From positions 2,852,001 through 2,916,000 of the forward strand of contig OW818698.1 in NCBI GenBank assembly GCA_942493375.1: a stretch of 64,000 nt of DNA. The letters run 5' to 3'. The notes beneath the pieces are model-generated. The model saw only the letters and a list, made by a program, of their open reading frames with translations. It had not been told where the DNA came from and ran no database searches. The translations under genes and the position numbers were made by a program. Positions 27,853-35,614 of this stretch are shown piece after piece (the first letter of the stretch is position 1; each line of letters opens with the position of its first letter). The DNA comes from G942493375 sp942493375. Its GTDB lineage: Bacteria > Armatimonadota > UBA5829.

Positions 27853-29187
27853 CTAATTTACAGCGGAAGTTTGCTGGAACAGCTGCATTTCCGGCTGGTT
27901 GTATGTCGATCTTTCAAGGTCAGCAATGGCAGTTGCATAATCATAAAGTGCATTAACATGGTTAAACCTGGCTTCACTGAGTGCACTCTCTGCATCAGTG
28001 ACTTCCACAAGGGTGGATATTCCTGCATCATATCGGACATTGGCCAGCCTGAGGGCTTCCTCAGCCAGAGCAACACTCGACTTTGCAGCAGAGACTCTCT
28101 CTGTGGCGTCTTGAATGTTCACTGTCGCTACTTTGACATCCAGTGCAACTCCAAGCTTTGCCTGTTCCAGACTGTCCTGAGATATGTCTATCTGGGCCTT
28201 AGCCTGATCAACCTTAGTGCGCGTAACTCCTCCGTCCCATACTGGCAACTGGACGGCAAATATTGCCATCCAACTGTCCTTCTGACCGGAGAAACCAGCT
28301 GCTTTGAAGTTGTGGTTGAATGTGCCAACTATGGATCCTGTTGGCTTGTTTCCAGTCTGTTGAAGCTTAAGATTGCGTTTACCAAGCTTTATAGCAGTGT
28401 CAACAGAACGAACATCAGGACGCTTGGCATATGCATCAGCTGTCAGTACATCAATATCCATCGCCGGCGGATTGACCTGGACATCAATGCTCTGTACGTC
28501 GGTTGGTTCTGAGACACCGATACCAAGAGCTGAGTTGAGAGCTGCTCTGGCAGTTAGAATGGCATTACGTGATGAGATCAGTCTCTGCTGGAAATTTGCC
28601 AGCTCTACTTCGGCTCTTGTTACATCAAACTTCGGCACAGATCCTGCCTCATATTTTGCTTTAGTATTCTTAAGCCTGGCAGCCGAACTGTCTACAGAAG
28701 CCTGTGCAACTTTTTGAGCTTCTTTGGCTCTCAAGTAGTTCAGGCTGGATGTTTTTACGTTATAAATGAGATTCTGGACTGTTGATTCCAGTGCCAGTTT
28801 GTCCAGTTCGATCTGATATCTGGACAAATCAGAGATAAGCCCGAACTTGCCGGATATATCAACAGGCATCGCAAGAGTTGCAACGCCGGATGTATTGTGA
28901 GAAGGAGATATCTCTGCTGTGCCAACATCCGGAATAGATATAGAGACTGCAGGCCCCTGTTGTGTATGGCTTATCTCTGCAGTTACTGTAGGCTTTGTAG
29001 CCGTCTTGCTTTCTGCAAAAGCTCCTTGAGATTTACGGATTTGTGAAAGCTTGCCCCTGATTTCGGGACTATTCTTAAAAGCAGTTGTTATTGCCTGTTC
29101 TATGGTAAGTGCGTTATCCTGGGAATATCCATATACGCTCATGACCATCAGCAATCCACAGATTATAAGTCTGCCAATTATCTTCAT
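27853..29187 (-). CDS. TolC-family outer membrane efflux protein
   Basis: 444 residues with a signal peptide (MKIIGRLIICGLLMVMSVYG...). The duplicated long-helix/beta-strand pattern of outer-membrane efflux proteins is clear, for example LTIEQAITTAFKNSPEIRGK at the N-terminus, YEAGSVPKFDVTRAEVELAN, and its second-repeat counterpart YDAGISTLVEVTDAESALSE. It should form the trimeric outer-membrane duct, implying a diderm cell. AAGGAG precedes the ATG by 9 nt. It is the second gene of the operon, downstream of an AbrB-like regulator. Confidence 0.9.
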   Translation of the reverse strand: MKIIGRLIICGLLMVMSVYGYSQDNALTIEQAITTAFKNSPEIRGKLSQIRKSQGAFAESKTATKPTVTAEISHTQQGPAVSISIPDVGTAEISPSHNTSGVATLAMPVDISGKFGLISDLSRYQIELDKLALESTVQNLIYNVKTSSLNYLRAKEAQKVAQASVDSSAARLKNTKAKYEAGSVPKFDVTRAEVELANFQQRLISSRNAILTARAALNSALGIGVSEPTDVQSIDVQVNPPAMDIDVLTADAYAKRPDVRSVDTAIKLGKRNLKLQQTGNKPTGSIVGTFNHNFKAAGFSGQKDSWMAIFAVQLPVWDGGVTRTKVDQAKAQIDISQDSLEQAKLGVALDVKVATVNIQDATERVSAAKSSVALAEEALRLANVRYDAGISTLVEVTDAESALSEARFNHVNALYDYATAIADLERSTYNQPEMQLFQQTSAVN

Positions 29188-29230
29188 GAATATCTACTCC
29201 TTATGAGATCGTAAATTGTCTTATCCCGTT

Positions 29231-29491
29231 TTATTCAGACGCTTTATCCAGCTGTTCATTTATCCTGGATTCCATTTCAGCAAAATCATCCTTCAATGAT
29301 GAGAGAAATAGCTTCATTGCATCCATTTTAAGTATCATCAGTCCATTCGGTGGATGTCCCACTACAAGAACCTTGTCACCAGGCAGTATATTGGCACTCT
29401 TACGCGCTTCTGCAGGTATAACAATCTGCCCTCTCTCACCCACAGTCGCCGTACCATAGAAGCTAAACTCCCTGGATAGGTCGGTCTTCAT
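29231..29491 (-). CDS. AbrB/SpoVT-type DNA-binding regulator
   Basis: 86 residues. The swapped-hairpin AbrB motif is seen as GTATVGERGQIVIPAEARK followed by PGDKVLVVGHPPNGLMIL. A short acidic helical tail follows (DDFAEMESRINEQLDKASE), probably for oligomerisation. It lies 43 nt upstream of the TolC gene and starts the efflux operon, so it likely autoregulates it. AAGGAG lies 11 nt before ATG 29491 and only 2 nt before ATG 29500, which favours the internal start. Two palindromes lie just upstream (29540-29583). Confidence 0.85.
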   Translation of the reverse strand: MKTDLSREFSFYGTATVGERGQIVIPAEARKSANILPGDKVLVVGHPPNGLMILKMDAMKLFLSSLKDDFAEMESRINEQLDKASE

Positions 29492-29539
29492 TATATGCAT
29501 ATCTCCTTACTACTAGACGCACATCATTTGAGAGTGTAA

Positions 29540-29583
29540 ATCGGCAACTAATGTACGATAATTGCCGATTGTCAAAATGACAA
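29540..29583. promoter_or_regulatory. Two adjoining palindromes, candidate operators of the efflux operon
   Basis: ATCGGCAA (29540-29547) pairs with TTGCCGAT (29562-29569). Directly adjoining, TTGTCA (29569-29574) pairs with TGACAA (29578-29583) across AAA. They lie 49-92 nt before the AbrB start in the 272-nt gap to the divergent deacetylase gene. Binding by the AbrB protein is an inference. Confidence 0.5.
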
Positions 29584-29763
29584 CTATATATTATATATTC
29601 GTTTGTAAATAGTCAATATGATTTGTGTGATTTAACACACTATTCTGAAAAACATTCTATATACGCCTGCTGAAATAGTACTCCTCAATGCCTTTTTTGC
29701 AGGTTTCGGAAGGTAAATGGTGGGTAATAGTACAAGCCATGAATGGTACAGGAGGTTTTAATC

Positions 29764-30639
29764 GTGAAAGTCATCTTCGGATTTGATATGGAAACAGATA
29801 TAGGGAGTTGGACACCTTTCTATGAAGGGTTGGTCAAAGGAACACCCAAGTTGCTCGATGTCCTAAATAAGCAGCAGGTAGAGTCGACATTTTTCTTCGT
29901 CGGCGATGCTGCAAAGCAGCATCCGGATATAGTTAGAATGGTAGATAAGGCAGGCCAGGAAGTCGGATGCCATTCGCTCTACCATGAGACTATGGGGGAT
30001 GAGCTCTTTGAGATACCCGGCATTAAGCCGATACTCCCGGAAGAATGTTATCACAGACTGGAAGTATCCACCGATCTAGTTCAGCAGGCTGTGGAGAAGA
30101 AAGTCGTCTCTTTCCGCGCTCCCAGACTTTGGGGCAGCACTGCACTTGTAAACGCACTTGAGGACCAGGGATTCATCGCTGATGCCACATACCCGGTCTA
30201 TTTTTACACCGATCGCCTTGCACCATACCACCCAAGCCGGGAGGACTGGACAAAGGAAGGCGATATGAAAATACTGGAAATCCCCAACTTCGCCGATATG
30301 ACTATTGAAAGCCATGACCAGTATGGTCGAGATAGAGACCAGTGGCCACTGTTCCGCACAGAAGGTGCCGAAGCTGTGATGGTCCACGTAGACAACATGG
30401 TAAAATATCTGGCTGATAGAGATGTTCCAGCGGTCTTCTGCTTCTATATGCATCCCTGGGAGTTCCAGGCAATGCCGGAGGGAATCATCCACTATGGAGA
30501 AGGCGCCGTGCTGCCTGACCCGTTCATCGTCAAGAACTGCGGGGATGTTGCATTAAGAGAGCTGGATAAGCTGATAACAATGTTTAAAGACCGCGGCGCA
30601 ACATTTGAATCTACAGGCCGATTGGCCAGAGGTGAGTAA
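29764..30639 (+). CDS. Polysaccharide deacetylase-superfamily protein (PuuE/NodB-like)
   Basis: 291 residues. NodB motifs are visible: FGFDMETDIGSW at the N-terminus, HSLYHETMGDELFE as the metal histidine motif, FRAPRLWGSTALVNALEDQG as the RxPR/G-type motif, and FCFYMHPWEF near the end. No signal peptide is present, so it probably acts on a cytoplasmic amide or acylated sugar. The start is GTG 29764 with GGAGG 8 nt upstream; ATG 29743 precedes that site. It heads an operon with the mutarotase-like gene 3 nt downstream and the M24 peptidase homologue, and diverges from the efflux operon. Confidence 0.85.
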   Translation: MKVIFGFDMETDIGSWTPFYEGLVKGTPKLLDVLNKQQVESTFFFVGDAAKQHPDIVRMVDKAGQEVGCHSLYHETMGDELFEIPGIKPILPEECYHRLEVSTDLVQQAVEKKVVSFRAPRLWGSTALVNALEDQGFIADATYPVYFYTDRLAPYHPSREDWTKEGDMKILEIPNFADMTIESHDQYGRDRDQWPLFRTEGAEAVMVHVDNMVKYLADRDVPAVFCFYMHPWEFQAMPEGIIHYGEGAVLPDPFIVKNCGDVALRELDKLITMFKDRGATFESTGRLARGE

Positions 30640-30642
30640 GGA

Positions 30643-31659
30643 TTGAGCAACAATTTTGATAAGCTCCTTGAAATAAAAGGAGATTCAATTGTTATATACA
30701 CATCTGGTGCTTCCAGATTCGCTGTATGTCCGGATTTAGGTGGACGGGTGTTTGTAGATGTTGCAGGACAGTGTCCACACAGAATGGACTTCGCATCTAT
30801 ATCGGCTCCATCAAGCGAGTTCAACAACTACGGTGGAGGTAACTTCTGGCCTGCTCCTGAAGGGGGCATGTTCGGGTTCAATTATGTGGGAGACACCTGG
30901 CGGGTACAGGAAGCAGTCAACATCCAGAGTTTTGACTTGATCAGCCAAACCGGTGAGACCGCTTTGATGGCAAAGAAATCCGAGTTCGTCAACAGGGCTG
31001 GAACCATTTTTACATCCAAAGTCCAACGTGCATTTAGGCTGTGTGAACCTGATTTCGATATCATCTCACTCAAGCCTAAAGCTGTTGCAGCATATGAAAC
31101 AGTAGACGAGTTTGAGCTCCTGGACAAGATAACAACCGACCAGGCATTAGTTGCATCCTGGACACTGGAACAGTTTGCTGCATCCGAAACGACGACCGCG
31201 TTCTGCATCGTCGATGATCCGGAAAACGCAATCAACTTTGACTTTTATGATCTCCCGGGTGAACGCATCCAATGCCATCCGAAGGGATTCACTTACAAGA
31301 CTGATGGAGGCAAAGCTGGACAAATAGGTGTGAAAGTATCCTCCAAACCTTGTAAAATAGGATTCTGGGATACTGCAAATCATATGCTGTGCATTCGCGA
31401 GAACTTAAATGTCGGTCCTGGTGTATACTTTAATATTGCCGACAACGATCAGCCTGAGGGTCCATACAGTGCTGCTGATTGTTACAGCATATTCAACTCC
31501 GATCCTGATATGGGAGCTTTTGAGCTGGAAACTATAGGGTCAGCGAGTATAATGGGTGATATATTGCTGGGTTCAAAACTGGTCTCCCGCACCAGTTTTG
31601 CGATATTCAACGATGACAAACCAATCAATGATTTTCTAAAAGCCAATCTAGGCTTGTAA
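30643..31659 (+). CDS. Mutarotase-like beta-sandwich protein (DUF6786-like), function unknown
   Basis: 338 residues. The start is a TTG at 30643, with GAGGTGAG ending 6 nt before it inside the upstream gene. The N-terminal pattern FAVCPDLGGRVFVDVAG resembles the first strands of aldose-1-epimerase-like proteins. FNNYGGGNFWPAPEGGMFGF resembles the DUF6786 group of that fold, but I cannot confirm the family. No signal peptide is seen. Its position between a deacetylase and an M24 peptidase homologue, with almost no spacing, suggests a shared pathway, possibly sugar binding or epimerisation. No catalytic residues can be named with confidence. Confidence 0.5.
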   Translation: MSNNFDKLLEIKGDSIVIYTSGASRFAVCPDLGGRVFVDVAGQCPHRMDFASISAPSSEFNNYGGGNFWPAPEGGMFGFNYVGDTWRVQEAVNIQSFDLISQTGETALMAKKSEFVNRAGTIFTSKVQRAFRLCEPDFDIISLKPKAVAAYETVDEFELLDKITTDQALVASWTLEQFAASETTTAFCIVDDPENAINFDFYDLPGERIQCHPKGFTYKTDGGKAGQIGVKVSSKPCKIGFWDTANHMLCIRENLNVGPGVYFNIADNDQPEGPYSAADCYSIFNSDPDMGAFELETIGSASIMGDILLGSKLVSRTSFAIFNDDKPINDFLKANLGL

Positions 31660-31673
31660 AGGAGAAAAGTATT

Positions 31674-32843
31674 ATGGGATATCTACCAATTTCGGAACGT
31701 GATAAGAGAATTGCTGCTGTAAAGCAGATTATGGAAGCAAAGAACCTGGACATTGCACTGGTTTACTATGATGAATTCAACATCGGCAATGGATGGTATT
31801 TAACCGGATGGTGCCCGCAGTTCGAGAGCGGAGCAGTTCTTATTCCACGCAACGGCGAACCGATGGTCCTGGGAGGTCCGGAAAGCGAACCTTTCGCAAA
31901 AATGGACAGTGCCATCACTGAGACCAGAAACTTCCCGGTCTTTATGGTGCCTGACGAGGAATATCCGAACGCAACCATCATTAGTTTCCCCAAACTCTTT
32001 GCTGAGCTCAATGGACTCCTTGGCCAGGTAAAAAGAGTTGGTATGGTCGGCGCCGGCAGAATGCCTCAGGAATGCTACAGCCAGATTATCGATGGTTTCA
32101 CCGGATGCGAGATGGTAGACATCTCGGAAGAATTCCTCACACTTAGATACATTAAGTCTGACTGGGAACTGGAACAGATTGCTGCAGGTTTTGCTCTCGC
32201 TGATCTTGCACACGAAGCAATGCTCAGTGCTATTAAGCCAGGAGCAAGTGAAATCCAGGTAGCAGCAGCAGGCGAATATGCAGTCCGCAGCAAAGGCGCA
32301 ACTGGATTTGGCTTTACTGCCATAGTCGGAAGCGGTGCCAGAGCAGATGCGGTTGTTCCGACTGCCAGCTCTAAGCAGCTTGTAGATGGCGAAATCGTAA
32401 TGGTTGGACTGGCTCCTAAAGTCGCTGGCTACAACGGAGTTATGGGTGACAGCATTGCAGTATCAGGTAAGATGACTGCTGAGCAGGCTGACTGTTACAA
32501 GTTCCTCAAAGAGGCGCTAAGGCTGACAAAAGCCATGTTGATCCCAGGCAAGACTGGAGCTGAAGTTGATGTTCCGGCAAGAGCACTATATGCAAAACAT
32601 GATATGCTCAAATATATCGTATGTCCTTTCGCTCATACAATCGGACTCCACGAAGCTGAGGCCCCATTCTTCGGTCCAAACAGCAAAGACGTAATAAAAC
32701 CGGGTATGGCAATCTGCGTAGACGTAAGCTTCTTCGGACATCCAACCCTGTATGGTGCCAGAATCGAGACCGGATACCGTATCACCGAAGATGGTCCCGT
32801 ACCATTCAGTCCTAAGATGGACAAATGGCTTACGCAAGACTAG
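31674..32843 (+). CDS. M24 (Xaa-Pro peptidase/creatinase-like) family protein with altered metal site
   Basis: 389 residues: an N-terminal creatinase-like domain and a C-terminal pita-bread domain. AAGGAG lies 8-9 nt before ATG 31674. The usual five metal ligands of M24 peptidases are only partly kept. The segment GLAPKVAGYNGVMGDSIAV (about 245-263) lacks the first Asp and shifts the second. The conserved His is present in AHTIGLHE (321-327), the first Glu is Asp in CVDVSFFG (about 350), and the last Glu is kept in RIETGY (about 365). It may be a non-peptidase member like creatinase rather than an aminopeptidase. It is the last gene of the operon that starts at 29764. Confidence 0.75.
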   Translation: MGYLPISERDKRIAAVKQIMEAKNLDIALVYYDEFNIGNGWYLTGWCPQFESGAVLIPRNGEPMVLGGPESEPFAKMDSAITETRNFPVFMVPDEEYPNATIISFPKLFAELNGLLGQVKRVGMVGAGRMPQECYSQIIDGFTGCEMVDISEEFLTLRYIKSDWELEQIAAGFALADLAHEAMLSAIKPGASEIQVAAAGEYAVRSKGATGFGFTAIVGSGARADAVVPTASSKQLVDGEIVMVGLAPKVAGYNGVMGDSIAVSGKMTAEQADCYKFLKEALRLTKAMLIPGKTGAEVDVPARALYAKHDMLKYIVCPFAHTIGLHEAEAPFFGPNSKDVIKPGMAICVDVSFFGHPTLYGARIETGYRITEDGPVPFSPKMDKWLTQD

Positions 32844-32850
32844 TAACAAA

Positions 32851-32926
32851 CCCGCATTATTCATGACTGACTCAGCTTTTGCCCCTACTGCCGGTCAAAA
32901 GCAAAGCTTGGTGAATAAAGCGGGCT
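32851..32926. repeat. 76-bp palindromic element, CCCGCATTATTCA family
   Basis: Begins CCCGCATTATTCATGACTGA and ends GGTGAATAAAGCGGGCT. The outer arms are 13 nt with one mismatch, and the middle contains GCTTTTG...CAAAAGC. It is nearly identical to the copy at 60268-60345 and to the inverted copy at 34355-34432. Confidence 0.85.
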
Positions 32927-32949
32927 AAATAAAAACCACAATAAAATCA

Positions 32950-32978
32950 TTGTAAACCCCATGGGGATGTGGTAATAT
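32950..32978 (+). promoter_or_regulatory. Sigma-70-type promoter of the 6S RNA gene
   Basis: TTGTAA at 32950-32955 (-35) and TAATAT at 32973-32978 (-10) are separated by exactly 17 nt. They place the transcription start near 32985, which is where the structured RNA begins. Confidence 0.7.
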
Positions 32979-32984
32979 ACATTA

Positions 32985-33170
32985 AGGATCCTGCAGTGTT
33001 CGAGTATTGCCGAGGAAGTTTTGAGCCGACACTCATACTTCATGGAACCTGACTCGTAAACTCTAGTGGCAGTCTCTGCAAGGAGAAATCGCGACGAGTT
33101 GCGGAAGGTTCCGCCCTGTTTTCTAGGGTTCAAAAACTCGGTAGGCAGACGGCACAGGTGGGTCAATCCT
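32985..33170 (+). ncRNA. ssrS: 6S RNA (SsrS) candidate
   Basis: About 186 nt, the length of Escherichia coli 6S RNA. The strands fold into the 6S plan. Closing stem: GCCGAG 33009-33014 with CTCGG 33137-33141, and TTTTGAGCC 33019-33027 with GGTTCAAAA 33127-33135. Then comes an open central bubble, 33028-33043 against 33113-33126. Terminal stem: GGAACCT 33044-33050 with AGGTTCC 33106-33112, then ACTCGT 33052-33057 with ACGAGT 33094-33099. At the stem-bubble border it reads GAGCCGACACTCATAC; the E. coli sequence at the product-RNA start is GAGCCGATATTTCATAC. The 3' side has GGCAGACGGCAC, like proteobacterial 6S RNAs. Outer ends AGGAT/ATCCT pair. A promoter and a terminator flank it exactly. 6S RNA sequesters sigma-70 RNA polymerase. 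Confidence 0.78.
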
Positions 33171-33179
33171 AAAAAAAAC

Positions 33180-33206
33180 GCCTCCGGAGCAATCCGGAGG
33201 CATTTT
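33180..33206 (+). terminator. Rho-independent terminator of the 6S RNA gene
   Basis: Stem GCCTCCGG (33180-33187) and CCGGAGGC (33194-33201) with loop AGCAAT, followed by ATTTTT and preceded by eight A residues, so it could act in both directions. Confidence 0.9.
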
Positions 33207-33236
33207 TCGTATTTCATGTCATTCTGAACGTAGACT

Positions 33237-33303
33237 TGTCATTCTGAACGCAGTGAAGAATCTGCTTTTAGGATTGAAATCCTTCACTGCGTTCAGAATG
33301 ACA
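33237..33303. repeat. Inverted TCATTCTGAACGCAGTGAAGAATCT pair
   Basis: The left arm starts at 33237 and the right arm ends at 33303, with a partial extra copy at about 33217-33235. It belongs to the same family as 4693-4778 and 35454-35592 and lies at the 3' end of the minus-strand gene 33308-34294. Confidence 0.8.
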
Positions 33304-33307
33304 AGTA

Positions 33308-34294
33308 TTATTTCAACCAGGTTATACTCTTTATAAAAGTCTCAAACCTTGGTTTGGCTTCATCGAACTGGGATTCCACAGCTCCAAGCGTCATTGTATA
33401 CGCAATCTTCTTGCGTATAACCAAGATTACTATACACTTCAGGGGTATCTTTTGTTCCCCATAAAACGCAGTGTAAACCCACTTACTGGCAGGAGTCCCA
33501 CCTATCTTTATTTTTGATTTGGATATTATCTTGAATCCATCAGTGCCACTGGTAGCATTTTGCTCACTGGCTTTCTCATATTCCGCCAGAGTAGCGCTCC
33601 CCACGCTCTCCTTGAGAATACTCAGGCTGGAAGTAGCCGGAGCACCAGTCAACAGCATTACAGCACCTTTTGGAGGATTCGGATCGTTCTTCCAGTCGGT
33701 AGGCAGCAGCAGCGAGATCACTTTACTCTTGTCTGATATTCTAGTAGGTTTGCCCAAAGGCGCTTTCTTAGCTGGCGGGCTCGTTTTCTCCCAGACAACA
33801 CTTCCCAACATACTATCGAATGCTGCAGCACTCTGATCATACAGATTTTCAAGAACCCCACAAGTGATTACATAGGCTGTATTGCCATTTATAATGAATA
33901 CAACTTTACACTTTATAGGAGTTTTATCCTGTCCTACTTTTGCAGTATATACCCACGAACCTGCTTTGACTCCACCTATCTCCATGCTTTCCCGGGTCAG
34001 TATAGTAAAGTCGAACATTTCAGGATCACGACTGGTGTTGGTTTCACTGAGTTTCTCGTAGTCTTCCAGGGATATAGACACGTTGTGCTCGGGTATGATA
34101 TTGAGGTTTGCCCCTGAGTTTTCAGGCCCACGCAGCATCAATACTATCCCCTGTTGAGGATTTGCTTCAACTGACCACCCTTCAGCCATCTCGATAGACA
34201 ACCTTTTATCTGAGTCAGTAACTCTTTCAGCGCAATTACTTGTAACTTGAAGGCTCACAAGCAGCGCGATAACGAGCATCCAGGTTCTGGTCAT
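33308..34294 (-). CDS. Secreted protein with two tandem PsbP/DcrB-like domains
   Basis: 328 residues with a Sec signal (MTRTWMLVIALLVSLQVTS...). After it, two homologous units of roughly 130-140 residues follow each other. Unit 1: SDKRLSIEMAEGWSVE, EDYEKLSETN, GSWVYTAKVGQDKTPIKC and a final FDSMLGSVVW. Unit 2: SDKSKVISLLLPTDWKND, AEYEKASEQN, SKWVYTAFYGEQKIPLKC and a final FETFIKSITW. The pattern suggests the PsbP/DcrB/LpqN-type alpha-beta sandwich, which is often found in envelope proteins. The function is unknown. ATG 34294 has AAGGAG 6 nt before it; the frame is open to 34333 without a site. Near-identical repeats flank the 6S RNA and this gene at 32851 and 34355. Confidence 0.6.
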   Translation of the reverse strand: MTRTWMLVIALLVSLQVTSNCAERVTDSDKRLSIEMAEGWSVEANPQQGIVLMLRGPENSGANLNIIPEHNVSISLEDYEKLSETNTSRDPEMFDFTILTRESMEIGGVKAGSWVYTAKVGQDKTPIKCKVVFIINGNTAYVITCGVLENLYDQSAAAFDSMLGSVVWEKTSPPAKKAPLGKPTRISDKSKVISLLLPTDWKNDPNPPKGAVMLLTGAPATSSLSILKESVGSATLAEYEKASEQNATSGTDGFKIISKSKIKIGGTPASKWVYTAFYGEQKIPLKCIVILVIRKKIAYTMTLGAVESQFDEAKPRFETFIKSITWLK

Positions 34295-34354
34295 ATGTAG
34301 CTCCTTTAAATACACAGTTGTAGTGCCAGGCACTCATACATTATATTCCAGCTA

Positions 34355-34432
34355 ACCCGCTTTATTCACCAAGCTTCGCTTTTGTCCGGCAGTAGGGACA
34401 AAAGCTGAGTCAGTCATGAATAATGCGGGTTA
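34355..34432. repeat. 78-bp palindromic element, inverted copy
   Basis: Reads AACCCGCTTTATTCACCAAG through to CATGAATAATGCGGGTT. It is the near-exact reverse complement of the copy at 32851-32926. The two copies bracket the 6S RNA and the duplicated-domain gene in opposite orientation. Confidence 0.85.
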
Positions 34433-34466
34433 AGCAAATCTTTTAGAGATGGATTTGTTTATTGAG

Positions 34467-35330
34467 TTATTTCTCCATACTAGCTGCACAATATCCCACA
34501 ACCTGCTTATGGTCGCCAATGATGTCTCCGGATGTATAGTAAGCCAGTTTCTGAGTCTTTGTTGCTCCAAGAGCCTTACAAGCTACTATCGCCGCTGCCG
34601 TTCCGGTTGCTCCACACATGGATATCGAATTCGCCTCTACTGCCTTCAACAGGCCTTCAGCATCCAGGGCAAGGATCTTCTCGATCGCAATCGCATCTTT
34701 GGATTTGGCGATATCCTGAGGTTCATAGTGAGATAAGTCTGTGCTGGATATGACCAGTGCATTCTTCCCAACCAGTGCATTGGCTATGGCAGTTCCCAGA
34801 TCATTGACAAGCTCGATGGCATCTCCCAGTGAAAGATGAGCTATGCTTATGGGAACGACCTTGACTTTGTGCCCACCAATGAACTGTAGAAACGGTATCT
34901 GCACTTCAATGGAGTGCTCTTTGAGATGGGCTTCGTCATCCTCCCGGGCGAACTTGGAAGTAGATAGAATCGCTTCTGCAACTTCAGTATCTATGTGCAC
35001 CGTTCCAAGAGGAGTAAGCCAGTTGGTAGATGATGCAACCGCTGCTGCCTCTCCTAACCCATGATGGTTCGGCCCCAGAATCACCACGGTTTCCGGAAGT
35101 CCATCAGCAGCCAGCCTGCTATAAGCATGAGCGGCTGCAGGACCGGAATAGATATAGCCTGCATGCGGTGCAACCAATCCTATCACATCACCAGTGCGCT
35201 CCTGCTGCCGATGGATTATGGGAATACGTCCTGGTCCATGAACATTCAGAAAGCAGCGCTCAATATCCTTGGTAAGTAAATCCGGATCCCCGTTATAAAA
35301 GGTTCCTGCAACTGCTGGTCTACGCGACAT
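34467..35330 (-). CDS. amrB: AmmeMemoRadiSam system protein B (MEMO1 family)
   Basis: 287 residues, the usual family length. Recognisable blocks are RRPAVAGTFYNGD at the N-terminus, VAPHAGYIYSGPAAAHAY, VILGPNHHG, EHSIEVQIPFLQ and ISSTDLSHYEP. The histidines and cysteine of these blocks resemble the catalytic pocket of extradiol dioxygenases, to which MEMO is structurally related. Bacterial copies usually accompany AMMECR1 (AmrA) and a radical SAM protein (AmrS); neither is next to it here. GGAGG lies 7 nt before ATG 35330. The reaction carried out by the system is not well established, so only the family is claimed. Confidence 0.9.
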   Translation of the reverse strand: MSRRPAVAGTFYNGDPDLLTKDIERCFLNVHGPGRIPIIHRQQERTGDVIGLVAPHAGYIYSGPAAAHAYSRLAADGLPETVVILGPNHHGLGEAAAVASSTNWLTPLGTVHIDTEVAEAILSTSKFAREDDEAHLKEHSIEVQIPFLQFIGGHKVKVVPISIAHLSLGDAIELVNDLGTAIANALVGKNALVISSTDLSHYEPQDIAKSKDAIAIEKILALDAEGLLKAVEANSISMCGATGTAAAIVACKALGATKTQKLAYYTSGDIIGDHKQVVGYCAASMEK

Positions 35331-35453
35331 TTTATTGCCTCCTGTGTATGGTGAAGCAAGTTAATGGTTCTGTGCCTAATATATTACATTATATCTCAGT
35401 ATCTAAACATATAATCAGATAATATCATTATGTGGGGGCTTGTTAATCAACAA

Positions 35454-35592
35454 TGTCATTCGAACGAAGCAAGGAATCTGGGGACGATTGTCATTCTGAA
35501 CGCAGTGAAGAATCTCAAGGGTATTGTCATTCTGAACGCAGTGAAGAATCTCTATCTTGTAAAAGCAGATTCTTCACTGCTTTCAGAATGAC
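35454..35592. repeat. Cluster of TCATTCTGAACGCAGTGAAGAATC units
   Basis: Three direct units (starting 35454, about 35490 and about 35526; the first is diverged, with GAACGAAGCAAGGAATCT) are followed by one inverted unit ending at 35592. They lie between the divergent amrB promoter side and the 3' end of the GH130 gene. No spacer pattern typical of CRISPR is present. Confidence 0.85.
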
Positions 35593-35614
35593 AAAAAGTG
35601 TGGCGTGTCTAAAT

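Noticed and set aside
27541..28512. 323-residue plus-strand frame
   Set aside because: It is antisense to the adaptor and TolC genes, which have strong motifs and good starts; its peptide has no recognisable domain.
35454..35592. Possible CRISPR-like direct repeats
   Set aside because: Only three direct copies with short, irregular spacing plus an inverted copy; it matches an interspersed palindromic repeat family seen elsewhere in the window, and no cas genes are present.
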